A DNA stretch of 64,000 bases, from assembly GCF_010389155.1 (NCBI RefSeq), contig NC_057765.1:5146001-5210000 (forward strand), written 5' to 3'. The position numbers were made by a program, and so were the translations under genes. Of this stretch, positions 35,561-47,305 are shown piece after piece. The notes beneath the pieces were generated by a model. The model did not search any database, had not been told where the DNA came from, and saw only the letters and a list, made by a program, of their open reading frames with translations. Positions within the stretch are counted from its first letter, which is position 1. Each line of letters begins with the position of its first letter. The stretch is from Erigeron canadensis. Taxonomy: Eukaryota > Streptophyta > Magnoliopsida > Asterales > Asteraceae.

Positions 35561-38197
35561 CTACTCCTCTTCAAGATCAGTGCAATGAAGGACCTTTCTC
35601 TTCTTGTTCATTGAACACTCGACAACTTCGGGATCATTGTCCGAGTCAGTTGTTGAATTTTTTTCAGTTGGACTTCTCAATGAGGTTTCACTATCAGCTA
35701 CAACAGATGACGTGTCCTAATACATAAAATAATAAGGTTTTAAACAATTGTAGGTTTACAAATTAACCAATTAAGAACTTAGAGAGATAAGGGCAGAGTT
35801 TTCATACCGTGTCCATATTGAACTTCTTTTTAAAAGCTGCAATAGTTGGATTATCATCGGTGATTAAATTGACAGTATAGTAGTGATAATCCTCTCGCCT
35901 ATTGTACTCTGAAATTTGAAACCTAAAGAGATAAGTTTTGCCAATAATTTCAGTAAGTTCTTCAGGAATGATATCCGGATCATCAAGATATTTTTTCCTC
36001 AGATCATGAGCACTCATTCCAATCAGCATCTTCATATGGTTGTCAAACAATTTGAATGATGAAGATCCGGTATCGTTAATAACACGGATGCACACATTGA
36101 ACCTAGTATCAAAATAACGGAAATAGTTTATCATACATGATTTATAATTATTATCTATGTAAACTTTATATATTATATCTATTATTCAACCTATTTCGGA
36201 TAAAGAGATTTAGGATTAGGACCACATCCAGGGCACCTTAATCCATTACCAACATAAGTCTCTGTTTTTTCGGCTTCTTTTATCTTATAAACCTTTCTGC
36301 GGCAACTTTTACATGCTGAATGCCACCATGGTTCGTCAACATCAATGCTATCAATTGTTGCACATGTAACATAAGAGCCATCCTAATATTGAAATAATAT
36401 ATATCAATAATCATTCACTATATTTATGAGCGCAAACTTGTTACTTGTGAAAACATAGGGAAAATATGTATATGTACCGGTTCATGTGTCATATAATCAG
36501 CCAAAGTCACATGATCACAATCTTTTAGAAAATCATCTAGGCTCATGATTGTAGACTGACAACCTTCGATTTGTTCAATTTGACCGTTTCCATCATATCT
36601 GAACATTTACATGATATATTAACATTGTATATGTGTTTGATGTATTGTTTTACATAATTATATGGAGAATTCGATAAAACATGATGTTATTAACAAAATG
36701 TGGAATTACCTTTCTACAAATGCTTTTATCTCATCAATGTCATTGTTGACAAATAGCTTGGATCCATTAAAAGTGTTTGCAACACCCTTATTTTCTAGAT
36801 TGATAAATATTGAAATTCAAACATAAGAAAAAGGTAAAAATGTTAGAATAGATAAGTACTATAAAAAAAGGTTGTTAGATATATATATTTAAAAAAAATA
36901 GATACTTACTACTAATGGAAAAAGTTAATATAAATTACCTCTGTACTGGTTAATCTTCCCAAACTGAAGGATGATGACAACCGGTCGGTCTTGGTCTTGC
37001 TTTGAAACCTCATCCGTCAGAAGTTCAATAAATTTTCCAAACAATGTCAATTTGATTTGAACTGATCTGAAATATAGAATGCAAGGGACAATCCATAACT
37101 TTGAAATTAACAAACGAAAAAATAGCACAAACTTGAATCTAATAGTATACAGATCTAAAGATGAATGAGATAACTTACTCTAAGTCCTCAAGATAACAGA
37201 CCATCCTGGTTGATTCGACACCTTTCCTGTCAAAGTTAACAATATCTCCCATCTTGCAAAGACGTCCAATGATATCTGATCAATATTGTACATGGAATTA
37301 GAAAAAGATATATGTTCACATTAGTTAAAAAATAATGAAACAATCAGAAAAAGATATATGTTCACATTAGTTAAAAAATGAAACAAAGGATGTGTGAAAA
37401 CTAACCTACACAATCATTATCTTTAATCTTATCATTAGTGGCAATATGAGTAAAAGATGTGAAGTTAAAAGCATGGCGGGATCCAGTGAAATCTTGAATT
37501 GGCCAAACGATAGTGGTTGGTGAAAATACAATCTTATACTTATGCGCAGTTGGCAAAAATTTATGACCTTGGACAGTTCCATTAGTAGTAACAGTGAAGT
37601 TCTTCATAAAAACTGTTGCACCGTCAATCATAACATTCTTCCACTGATCTATTGACTTTCCTCTTATTAAAGCCGCTATTCTACCTCCTTGTTACATTAG
37701 TATACCATATGCGTTAATTCTACAATTACAATCTAAAAGGTTAAAAATATGATGAGTAAACTTTAACTAAACAATACAAAAAGTTAGAACAAAGAGGTAT
37801 TTTCATACAGCCATATAATACTTGATATGAACTGGCCAAGGAGGAACTTAGTTTGGAATTGTAGCCGTATAAGCCTTATTAGAGATATAATTGATATGAG
37901 TTAGGTGTGACATTGTATTATTAAGCGGCACTGTTAATATATCATGTTAGTCCAATTTAGGCAACACAGATAACCCAAGTCTCAGATCACACACAAACAA
38001 AAAGCCAATTACGGTAAAGAAAGTAAACACACAATATGATGAATAATATGTCAAACCTGTTCATCCCCCAAGATAAGTTCCAACATAGGATCTTTACCAC
38101 TAACAGCTTGCCACCAAGCATGCAAGACTCGAACTCTTACACTTGTATTGCGTGTCCTAGATGTTACCGTTCCAAGCATGGTTATGGTTGTCTCCAT
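35561..38197 (-). CDS. RPA70-like single-strand DNA-binding protein of Helitron
   Basis: Helitrons of plants often carry a replication protein A-like gene, presumed to coat single-stranded transposition intermediates. About nine exons are readable on the minus strand: 38057-38197, about 37405-37685, 37175-37277, 36937-37067, 36711-36795, 36478-36598, 36192-36384, 35806-36112 and 35561-35717. The start METTITMLG leads to VRVLHAWWQA and LELILGDEQ, the first OB-fold (DUF223). Later come IGRLCKMGDIVNFD and a zinc-ribbon-like WWHSACKSCRRKVY with LRCPGCGPNP. The tail is acidic and ends with a nuclear-signal-like NKKRKVLH. The junction of exons 1 and 2 does not keep the frame as I read it, so this gene may also be damaged. 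Confidence 0.75.
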
Positions 38198-39012
38198 CTT
38201 ACTGAAACATGAAGTTTTTATGTAATAATTATAATCAATAATTTTTAATAACAAATAATATGAAACAAAATCACAGGTCATTGATTAAGAACATGATTTA
38301 CTCACAACCATTCTTTAATAATAGTTAAAATTTTGGTATATGAGGGCGAATACTAAATAATTAAATAAATAAAAAATAGACCCAAAATAGACCCATTGAT
38401 TGATTAATAATCTGTTAATAAGCAACAATACATAATACCGACGGAATGAATAAACGTAGTGAAAATTACGGAATCGTAAATAGAACGAATTAGGGTACCT
38501 GAATTAGGGTTTCGTGAGTAAATCGAATTGGGAATTCGTTTAAGTTCTCGTACGTAAATAAAATTGGGGATTCGTGATAAACCCATAAGATTTATAGACA
38601 TGAGATTCATAGTAATTAAGGGATTTTTGAGTTTTTAGGAAAGTGAATATAGTTTTACAGCAACTCAATTGAACGTATGTATGCGGGATTTATTCTTTGA
38701 GATATTGATGAGTGGGCGATGTATTTAAAGTTTTGTTTTGGAGAATACATTAAAACTGCTTTGTAGAGTAAGTGGCAAATCTGTGTTATACGTTTAACAT
38801 AGGTCGCGGGTTCGAGTCCCGTAAAATAAATTTTATATTTAAATTAATTAATTTAAGTTCAAGTTTTAAACAATGTACATGTGGCAGCTTAGGTGTTAGC
38901 GTTTAAGAGACTCACGACGTGAGATCGTCATGTAAGAAAAAGATGATGTGACGATATCTGAGGTATGCCACATCATCAAATTGAGATAAAGATTTATATA
39001 TATATATAGAGA
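38198..39012 (-). promoter_or_regulatory. Helitron 5' leader upstream of the RPA-like gene
   Basis: The segment between the Helitron 5' end and the first RPA-like exon is non-coding. It has the 5' subterminal inverted repeat (38942-38977) and, on the + strand, a tRNA-like GCGGGTTCGAGTCCCGT (38806-38822), which matches a pol-III B box with a paired T-arm. It probably contains the promoter for the RPA-like gene. Confidence 0.45.
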
Positions 39013-39397
39013 TAATATTAAATAAAAACTATATATATACAAAATTATAACAAAACGAATCTCACCCATATATAAAAAATATATATATAATAACTAAAAC
39101 GTCAATGTTTACTTATCACATATACTTCTATTTTTTTAGATTTTAATTATTAATTTGTCAATATCTAGCTACAAAAGGTATAAGATCATTTAATTATTTA
39201 AACCCCAAAATCATAAATCATATGAATTCCAAAACTAAGGTTATATAAACATTGTAGGTTTATAACAACCTTGTTCTGTCTTTAATTTGTAAAAAAAATA
39301 AACATTGTAGTTTTAATTATATTTAATAGGTTTTTTATGTATGAATTCTTTTGCAAGATAATAATGGGAACATTTATTATTCACTAAAGTTTTATAA

Positions 39398-42081
39398 CAC
39401 TACTAGAAACATGACTATCATTGACCCGTTTTTTATGACCCACGTTAATAGATGACGCACAAAGTGAGAAATCATAAAATAATCCGTCATAACATGTAAA
39501 ATTTGAAGGGTTATGACACGTAATTTTTGGTGTCATAAAAAATATAGTGTAATGCCGAGTCCACTTACATTTGTGTGTCATTCTCAGGTGTCGCCTTATA
39601 ATTTTGTTACCCATATAAAAGCTTATAATTTTTTTTCAATCAGATCGAACCTATGCTTATTTTTTTCAATCAGATCCGGAAGCCCTAAAACCCTATAATT
39701 TTGGCAACGAAGAGGAGCTCCAAAATGGATCAACCAATCAATCAATTCAATAATCACAAATTAATGGTAACGATTCTTCCTTTCTTTACAAATTCAACAA
39801 TATTTCATTGATTGTAAGGATTTCAATATTTTGATTATACGCAGCAGAAGAAGAAATCGAAGAACTTGATAGTTTGTTTGATTACACTCGTAGTTGTTTA
39901 GAAATCATTCCCCTCGATGACGGTTCGTATATAGATACATACACATATATATCATATGTTTTAATCTGAATTATTTAAGTTGTATCATAAAATTATGTTA
40001 TTTGAATTTGAATGTTTTTTTTAATTTACTGAAGTTGATGATGATTCTAATCCTGTTATTCCTTCGAAACGCAGAAAATCCATTGATTCAATCAGATCCT
40101 AAAAGTATGTATCGAACTCTACAAGTGGCAAAATCAAGGCGACTATGAACAACAATCAAGGCAACAGCCAAGTGAATATTGAAATCTGTTCTCAAAAGGT
40201 CTTTTTATTATACAAATTTCATCTGTTATATATAAATACATCAATTAAATACAATTAATAGTTTATACATCTGTTATTATAAACCTGATAAATTTATCTG
40301 CTTATCTTGACAGTGATGGCAGCAGAACTAGTACGTGTTGTAAAAAGTGAAAATAAGGGTGAGCCTGAAAGGCTGAGGTATTAACATTCTCCACATTTCA
40401 TACCATTTGTTCTTTGGTAATAAAGCCATTATGATTTTGATTTCACATACTGTTATCCAAGAAATCTATAGCTGGCACAAGTTCATATATTTTTCATTGG
40501 GCGGGTTAGGCAAGTTGGATAATGGGGTTCGGGTCAACATGTGTATTGTTTTTGTACTGGTCCAAATGGTAGAGCTGGGTGTCTGGGACTGGCACAACAC
40601 TTCTGTCAGAAAATTTGTATTTGCTTATAAGTAATTAGTTTGTCTAATATGAGTATATGATCACACAATAATATTGATTACAATTCTAATTTAGTGTTAT
40701 GAAAAAATGATTTAGAAGGTTCTATGCATCCCTTGACTTTTTTGAATGAATTTATTGACGGTTCTGATTAAGGAGGAACGATTGCCATTGTGTGCCAAAA
40801 CATCAAGAAAGAGGTGACAAATCCAATGGGCATGACAGTTTGGGCAACAAGTTAAGATGGGTATATCACAAAACGTGCAACTTTTAAATGTGGTTGAATA
40901 TGGATTGGTTTAGGGTGAACTGACCAGCCACCATATTTTTGTCCACTTTTATGGAAATAAATGTGGGTGAAAACGGATTGGCCCTTTATCAATATAAATA
41001 CAATCCAAATGAACCCATTTCAATATAAATGAGTTTGAAATTGCCTCTTTAATGCATTGGGAGTTCACTGAACAATTGAATTTTGTGCGCATACATTCTT
41101 TCAAGATCAGTTGGTTATTCAACAGCTGCGTTTGCTCTTGCTGTTCTGGAGGGCAGCACACAAGCAGGTGTATGGTTTCCAGAAGAGGTACACATTGCTC
41201 TTGATGTTATTCTAGTAAGAAGTAGTCCATTGTGTCCTCTTTGAATGTATAAAAATGTTGAGGTATAATTCTGGTCTTAAGCTTGAGGGGGCTGTTTTGT
41301 GCGAGTTGAACAGCTGCACCACTGCAGCTGATCAGCCTCATTTTCCAGCTTGTAATCTGATTTCGACATTTCAAACGCGTCCATATTGTTGTTCCTTTAG
41401 TTTAGTCCTTTGTGTTCCTGGAAATTGGGTAATAATTTGAGTTTGTCGGGTGGTCTTAGAGGTCAAAAGAAACCTGTCAGTTCCGGAGTTGCGGGGCTGC
41501 TGTTGGCCGCCGATGTATATAAGTTAATTATAATAAGTTAATTAAAAGCAAATGTATTATAATACTTTTTTTGTTATTTTGGGAACAGGTGGCTAGCAAC
41601 TCGTCCCAAAATGTCGAACTAGAGCTGCACGGATGACTCGGGTAGTCTTGTTGTATACCCAGTGGTCGATGTGGAAGTTGTCAAACTAACTTGTGAATTA
41701 GTATCGATATGTAACTTTTGTCGTTAATTAACTTGTGACTTATCGTGAATTAGTACTTGAATTAACCTCGTTGTTTATATATATATATATATGAAATGTG
41801 TTATTTTGATATTTGTGTTTTTAATTTTGTATTATCAGGTTTTTAATTATCATTTAATAGAAAATTAGGAACTGAAAAAAATTATTTAAAAAAAAAAATA
41901 GGTTATGCACCCAAAAACGGCGTCAGAAAAGAGGGTCATAAACCGAGAGTCATTGAAGGATGACGCCCAAATGCGGGTCATGAAAATGTATGACTGGTTC
42001 ATCCTTGACGCGCTTTTGCGCGTCATCTGACCCTTTTATGACGCGCATTGCGCGTCAAGAATAGCTGTTTTTCTAGTAGTC
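39398..42081. mobile_element. CACTA (EnSpm) element, non-autonomous, with gene fragments
   Basis: The left terminus CACTACTAGAAACA (39398) pairs with the right terminus TTTTTCTAGTAGT(C), with the last base changed from the expected G. Subterminal regions carry repeated GTCAT/ATGAC and GACGC/GCGTC words on both sides, as usual for CACTA binding sites. The flanks TAA and TAT match a 3-bp duplication only partly. No transposase is present. The core (about 39700-41480) has exon-like pieces with splice-like borders. Confidence 0.75.
41100..41190 (+). pseudogene. Captured exon fragment, saccharopine dehydrogenase-like (tentative)
   Basis: The frame reads YSTAAFALAVLEGSTQAG then VWFPEE and meets a GT donor (GAAGAG|GTACAC). 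The wording resembles the C-terminal part of plant saccharopine dehydrogenase-like proteins, as I recall it. Other exon-like bits in the same CACTA core are AELVRVVKSENKGEPERLR at 40323-40379 and a GTIAIVCQNIKKEVTNP-like piece near 40775. Introns seem preserved, so capture was at DNA level. Confidence 0.4.
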
Positions 42082-42223
42082 TATCTTTCAACCATATGTT
42101 AAGCATTTGTAAGTAAAGTGTTCTTACATAATCGTTAACATATATATGTATTTACATGTGTTATCAAATCTGTCTTAAAAAGTAATTTAAAATAACGCGC
42201 GCATGGTGCGGGTAAAAAAACCC

Positions 42224-42255
<32 letters not shown>

Positions 42256-42889
42256 ACTATAAGAGAGGATATATGTTTTTAATTATTTGACACTTAGGAT
42301 TATCGCTTAAGTGTCATTTTATCCTATTTTTTGATTTTTTTTCCCTTTTTTGTAACATTATTTAATTAGGAGTTTTCACGGTTTTTGCAAAAAAGGGGTT
42401 GTGGAAATAGGATAACATATATGTATTGGAGGTGATCCCTACACAACAATTTTTTTGTCATACAGAACATTATATGCATTATAGTATTGTACTGTAGAAC
42501 TGTATAATGGATATAATGTTGTATATGGTTAAAATATGTCGTGTAGGGATCATTACCCATAATTATAACTAGGAAATTTCCGGCTCCGCGTTGTGGGACA
42601 TCAATTACCGTGTTAAAACGATTGTGTTATTTAGTATACTTGCGTTGAATTAACAAACCTTATGTCATGGATATGTTTGTTTAAAAGTTTATCATATCAA
42701 ATATATATTTATTTAAAAACAAAACCATAATAATTTCCGTCCGTGCGTTACACGGTTTCAATTAGTTCGATTATCTTTTGTTATTGATGATTTATGAATG
42801 CTAAAATTTTTGACATATAAAATATACACTTACCTAAAGACGATACCACAAAAATTTAATCAAAGTTTATATTGTTTGGAAACCTGGAA
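42082..42889. other. Non-coding DNA with Helitron 3'-end-like hairpins
   Basis: At about 42196-42212 the + strand has CGCGCATGGTGCGGG followed by GTAAAAAAACCCTTAT, close to the 3' end of the 25852-26980 element (GTGCGGGTAAAAAAAATCTTAG). A second stem-like CCGTGCGTTACACGG is at about 42741-42755. No gene is seen. Confidence 0.4.
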
Positions 42890-43904
42890 ACGATTATGTT
42901 TTGTTATTGATGATGTGTCGTTATATATGTTTGTTAAAAATCTTTGACATATGAAATAGATATTTATTCAAAGGCAATACCAAATAAAATAGTTTTGATA
43001 TACTATTTGAAAACCTAAAAGAAAAAAACAATACGTAAAAAACCAAGAACTAACCCGTAATTTTAAACCTGAAAAAGATCTAATGTGGTAAAATTTGAAT
43101 ATTATTTAAAAAAAAAAAGTTTTCAATATAATTATTTGAAAATGCGAAATGAAAAACATATGAAAAAAACCAAGAATTAACTCGTATTTGAAGACCCGAA
43201 CGGAATATGATTAGGCAAAATCCGAATAATGATGCGGTCTATAGCATGGACGAATAGTTTATGTTTTGTTATTGATGATGTGTCGCTATATATGTTTGTT
43301 AAAAATCTTTAATCTTTGACATTTGAAATAGATATTTATTCAAAGGCAATACCCAAAATAAAGTTTTGATATACTATTTGAAAACCCGAAAGATAAAAAA
43401 ATATGTAAAATTCAAGAAGTAACCTATAATTTTAAAGCTGAAAAAGATCCAATATTTCAATGTGGTAAAATCTGAAAATTGTTATAAAAAAAGAATAAAC
43501 ATTTTCAATATAATTACGCGGATGGAAAAATGTAACACCCCAATAAGGCGGAAGCATGAGGGTTATATAAATAGCACAACACGACATGGAAGTTAAGTAG
43601 AGTGAATATAAATGCATAAAAAGGATCGAGTAATCCATTGGGAAACAACAAATCACGGATTCAAGAAGTCCAAGTCCAAGGCCAATTCTAGCATAATAAA
43701 GTAATCAATCTTCCAATACGTCCTTGAGCTAACCTGTCACTTGAAAAGTGTACTAACACGCGTCAACATAAAGTTGGTGAGTTCGTAGGGATAAGTAATA
43801 GGAATCAAGTGTCGGGATATCAACCGCTAACGATACGCGAGGATTAGAATACCTAATCACGTTTACATAAATCAATACAAGTCAACGTTTACGTTCAATA
43901 ATAG

Positions 43905-44165
43905 TTATAACGACACGACTTACATAATAAATAATGCGCGATAAACCGACACGACTTACATGATGAACAATGCGTGAAATAGGTTCTGGCACGACTTACA
44001 TAATAAATAATGCGCGGTAAACTGGCACGACTTACATGATCAACAATGCGCGAAATACGTTTCTGACACGACTTACATAATAAATAATGCGCGATAAACT
44101 GGCACGACTTACATCATGAACAATGCGCAAAATACATTGTCTGGCACGACTTACATAATAAACTA
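43905..44165. repeat. Tandem array with alternating ~36-bp units
   Basis: Two related units alternate: CACGACTTACATAATAAATA + ATGCGCG and CACGACTTACATGATGAACA + ATGCGCG, each followed by a short variable AAAC/AATA linker. About seven units are visible, giving a higher-order period near 72 bp. It lies inside the solo LTR. The spacers are not unique, so this is not a CRISPR array. Confidence 0.85.
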
Positions 44166-45060
44166 AACATTCATACACAATATACACATTAAACAATAAC
44201 TTTAACATCAACGTTATGCTACGAATCGTGGGCTTATCGTTATGCCATTAGCATGGACTTAATCGTTATTACAATCACAAATCTATAATACGGTTTGGGG
44301 AAAAGATTATCATGCAAGATCCTATGTCCCATTCCATATCAAAATGTTTTCCATCAACCAACAACACAATGCACACACACTTCATACGATTCTACTTTCA
44401 AGGAATCATCGATGCTTATATATAGGGTCACCCGCGGCCTTCCCACCACATTTACTACTCATTGAAAGTATAATCGTCTTCCATGTATGTACAACTATCC
44501 AAATCACAACATGTATTCACAATCGAAGCATAATTAAAGGAGCATTAGGTAACAACGTCCATTGAAGAATCAACAAGCCAATCAATCAACATTTAAACAA
44601 GTATGTACACTTTTTAGTCCGAATCTCAAAAGAGTAGGGAGCAACGGAACTCACATTTGCCTTATATCATCAAGTTATAATGGGATTATAAGTGTTCAAC
44701 GAATTATAATTGTCCCGAATTCTTCAAAGTTCACGACCTATCAATATGTTCATATAACATTCGTATTAATATAAATATGTTTATTTATTTGCATATTTGT
44801 CTAAACCCATAACATTTTCTTATTATATGTACTCATATTTATATATCTATTCATGTATGTATTTATTTGTAGTTTTGTATACATTAGCTTATAAATCGAT
44901 TTTAGTTCCTTAGTCGTTAATTATACTTTTGTTTTAATCATCTCGACTTGGACAGTGATAGAGGAACGGCTCAAAAAGAGAAGCCCGAAAGAAAGCTGGA
45001 ATGGGCCAAATTAAATTAAAATGCTAAATAAAAAGAAATGGGAAAGGGACCGTAATCCAT

Positions 45061-45323
45061 TTATATATTACGAGCATAGTGCCCGCGCGTTGCAGCGGCT
45101 AAAAAGTGAGAAAGGCAGGCGGTGGTGGATATCGCGGGAGGCAGTGGAGAAGGGGGGCGACAACGGAGGGTGATAGAAGCTAGGTCGATAAGAGTGTGTA
45201 ATGATTAGAGGGAATTGGAGAAAGGGAAATATATAAGGGTTTTATGTTTTATGAAGGGGTATTTTGGGAAGAAATTTTTTGCTTAATTTCTTAATCTCAA
45301 TCCTCTTTATAAAGGATTATAGA
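45061..45323 (-). mobile_element. Small Helitron-like element, CTCG-ending
   Basis: The minus-strand 5' end is A|TCTATAATCCTTTATAAAG (45323). The 3' end is CCGCTGCAACGCGCGGGC followed by ACTATGCTCG, then host T (45061). It is a 263-bp non-coding element rich in GGTGG/ATAGGT words. It sits 4 bp from a second element in opposite orientation. Confidence 0.65.
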
Positions 45324-45327
45324 TATA

Positions 45328-45727
45328 TCTATACTGTATTATAAAGCAAATATACTTTTCAACTTTCAACATTCAATTTCAACAATATACACATATTAAT
45401 GCATAATGTACCATACATCAATGCATATAGTTTTCTCTCTCCTGCATAAATCATTTTATTCCTCTAATTCTTTCAAAATCTTTGATCTCAAAAACCGTAT
45501 GTCGATAAGTTATAAAAATTATATGGGTGTTCTTAAGATTTCATGCTCTTTCATTAGAGATGTCATTCTATATATTTTCGACGAATTTTTAAATCAGAGG
45601 GTGGACCCGTACGACTAAGGCATTTGGCTATGACACTCTATGACATATAATCTACTATGACCTATCACACTTTATGACCTATCACCCTCATCATTTTACC
45701 GCCGCAACGCGCGGGTACTTGCTCTCG
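45328..45727 (+). mobile_element. Small Helitron-like element, CTCG-ending, head-to-head copy
   Basis: The 5' end is A|TCTATACTGTATTATAAAGC (45328). The 3' end has the stem CCGCCGCAACGCGCGGG, then TACTTGCTCTCG and host T (45727). It is a 400-bp relative of the element at 22411-22839, sharing the 5' phrase and the ATGACCTATCAC interior words. Confidence 0.7.
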
Positions 45728-47305
45728 TATATCTAATGTGTTCTCTTTAAACAGAACACGACCAATACAGAGACCAAGAGAAAATCACACAAGACTGGAC
45801 TCAAGGCAAGAAGGAGAAGAAGAAGAAGAGCTCAAACAATTTTCTGGAAAAACAATGGATCCACACCACCGTAATCTACAGTGGTGGTGGCGTAACATAC
45901 GGTGGGTTCAACTATAACAGGCATAAGGTACGGTTTGGAGAGCCGTAGGGTACGCTAGTTATAAGTTTCTGGGCGTAGGATACGGTGGGAAGGGGCGTAG
46001 GTTTACGGTCAAGTGGAAAACACGTTTTTGGCGCCTGAAATTCAATTATGTGGCGTAGACAGAGAGAAAATAGCGTAATGTGCATATCACTGATGCAGAC
46101 CGGCGTAAGGTACGCCAGGGAGGGCATAGCTTACGCTGAACAGGGGAGGAACGATTCTGGGCAAAAGCAAGAACAAATCTGGGCAAGGAAGGAGTTGACT
46201 AAAAAGTTAAACTTGACTTTTTGCTTATAAACCCTAATTCAAGCTTGGAAAACGATTTATGTTGGAATTAAACATTATTTTGGTGTACAGTGGGTCGTGA
46301 TGGACATAAAGAAACAAAATTTCTTTCAAACCGATCCACAATAATAAATTTTATAAAAATCCATTTTTGACTTAATTTTTATGTTCAAGAACCCTAATTT
46401 CGACTTCTAGCAAGTTTAAACTTGAATTTAGCCAGGAAATCGATTTAGTGAGATTATAAACATGTTTTTAATCATAACCCATGTGAGGATTTCGACCCAT
46501 TTCAATAATCAAGCATGAAACTCGGAATTTGACCCACTTGTTCATTTAGAACCCTAATTTGACCCATAAATGTTTTGACTAGATTCTTGACCCATTATTA
46601 CTCCATTTTAGTTGAAAATAAGTTCATAAACATAAAAATGAGAATGTTGGACAAGATTTACTTACCAAAAACCACAAACAAGCTTTAAATCCGAAATTAA
46701 GCTATATTACCCAATTTCTTGCACTTTGACTTTTAAATTTTTGATATGATGATTACTTGATGATGAAAATGATGATTCTTGCACATTTCTTGTTATATGA
46801 ACATTTAATGAACTAGAAATTTAGAGAGAGGGATAGAGCTTTGCATTTAGTGAGAGAGTGATAGTGTAAGGAGGAAGAATTGAATGAATGTATGAGATGA
46901 GATGGAAGACTTGGATAGGGTGGGTCAAGAGTGGTGGTTCATGGGTTATGGGTCGACCCATGGATCACCCGAATACATTTCTAGTTTAATTAAACGTCCC
47001 ATTGCGTCACAAAATCGATTAAATACGATTACCAAGTCTCGTCTAGTATCTTTCACGTCAACAAATCACCAAACAAAGCATTGAATCATTTCGACTAAAT
47101 AAATTAGTTAGTCATTTAGTACGTTCGAGTCAACGGGTCAAAGTAAATAAATCATGGTTATTTAACGTTTTTAATAAGGCAAATGAGTCAAAAATTACAA
47201 ATGTTACAAAAAACATATGGAAAAAACCAAAAATTAACTCATATTAGAAAACCCGAACGGAATGTGATTTGGCAAAATCTGAACAATGATGCGGGTTATA
47301 ACATA

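Larger units (their letters stand above)
26994..39012 (-). mobile_element. Large Helitron, 12,019 bp, formerly autonomous
   Basis: The minus-strand 5' end is A|TCTCTATATATATATATAAA (39012) and the 3' end is a stem CGTGC-AAC-GCACG (27007-27019), then TAAATCTAG with host T. Insertion between A and T leaves no duplication, as expected for Helitrons. Inside, in minus-strand order, are an RPA-like gene (38197-35561), a plastid DNA piece (34562-34332), a coiled-coil-like gene (33885-33198) and a Rep-helicase gene (32816-27128). A 5' subterminal inverted repeat GATGATGTG/CACATCATC sits at 38942-38977. Frameshifts and stops in the genes show that the copy is no longer active by itself. Confidence 0.93.
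43531..47208. mobile_element. Solo LTR, 3.68 kb, probably Ty3-type
   Basis: The element starts TGTAACACCCCAATAAGG and ends AATTACAAATGTTACA. AAAAA lies directly on each side (43526-43530, 47209-47213). The host sequence continues correctly across it: GGATGGAAAAA before and CATATGGAAAAAACC after. No gag or pol coding sequence is present. The LTR contains a tandem array (43905-44165) and two nested Helitron-like elements (45061-45323, 45328-45727). Without these it is about 3.0 kb. Confidence 0.8.
42890..47305. repeat. Two-copy ~360-bp tandem repeat, second copy split by a solo LTR
   Basis: Copy 1 runs about 42890-43253. Copy 2 starts about 43256, breaks off at 43530 and resumes at 47214-47305. 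Both contain TTTTGTTATTGATGATGTGT, ATAGATATTTATTCAAAGGC, then CCAAGAATTAACTCGTAT-like and AACCCGAACGGAAT-like phrases. The interruption is exactly the solo LTR, so the tandem duplication is older than that LTR. Confidence 0.75.

Noticed and set aside
43905..44165. CRISPR-like regular repeat
   Set aside because: Units alternate and spacers are not unique. It lies in a plant LTR, and CRISPR arrays are prokaryotic.
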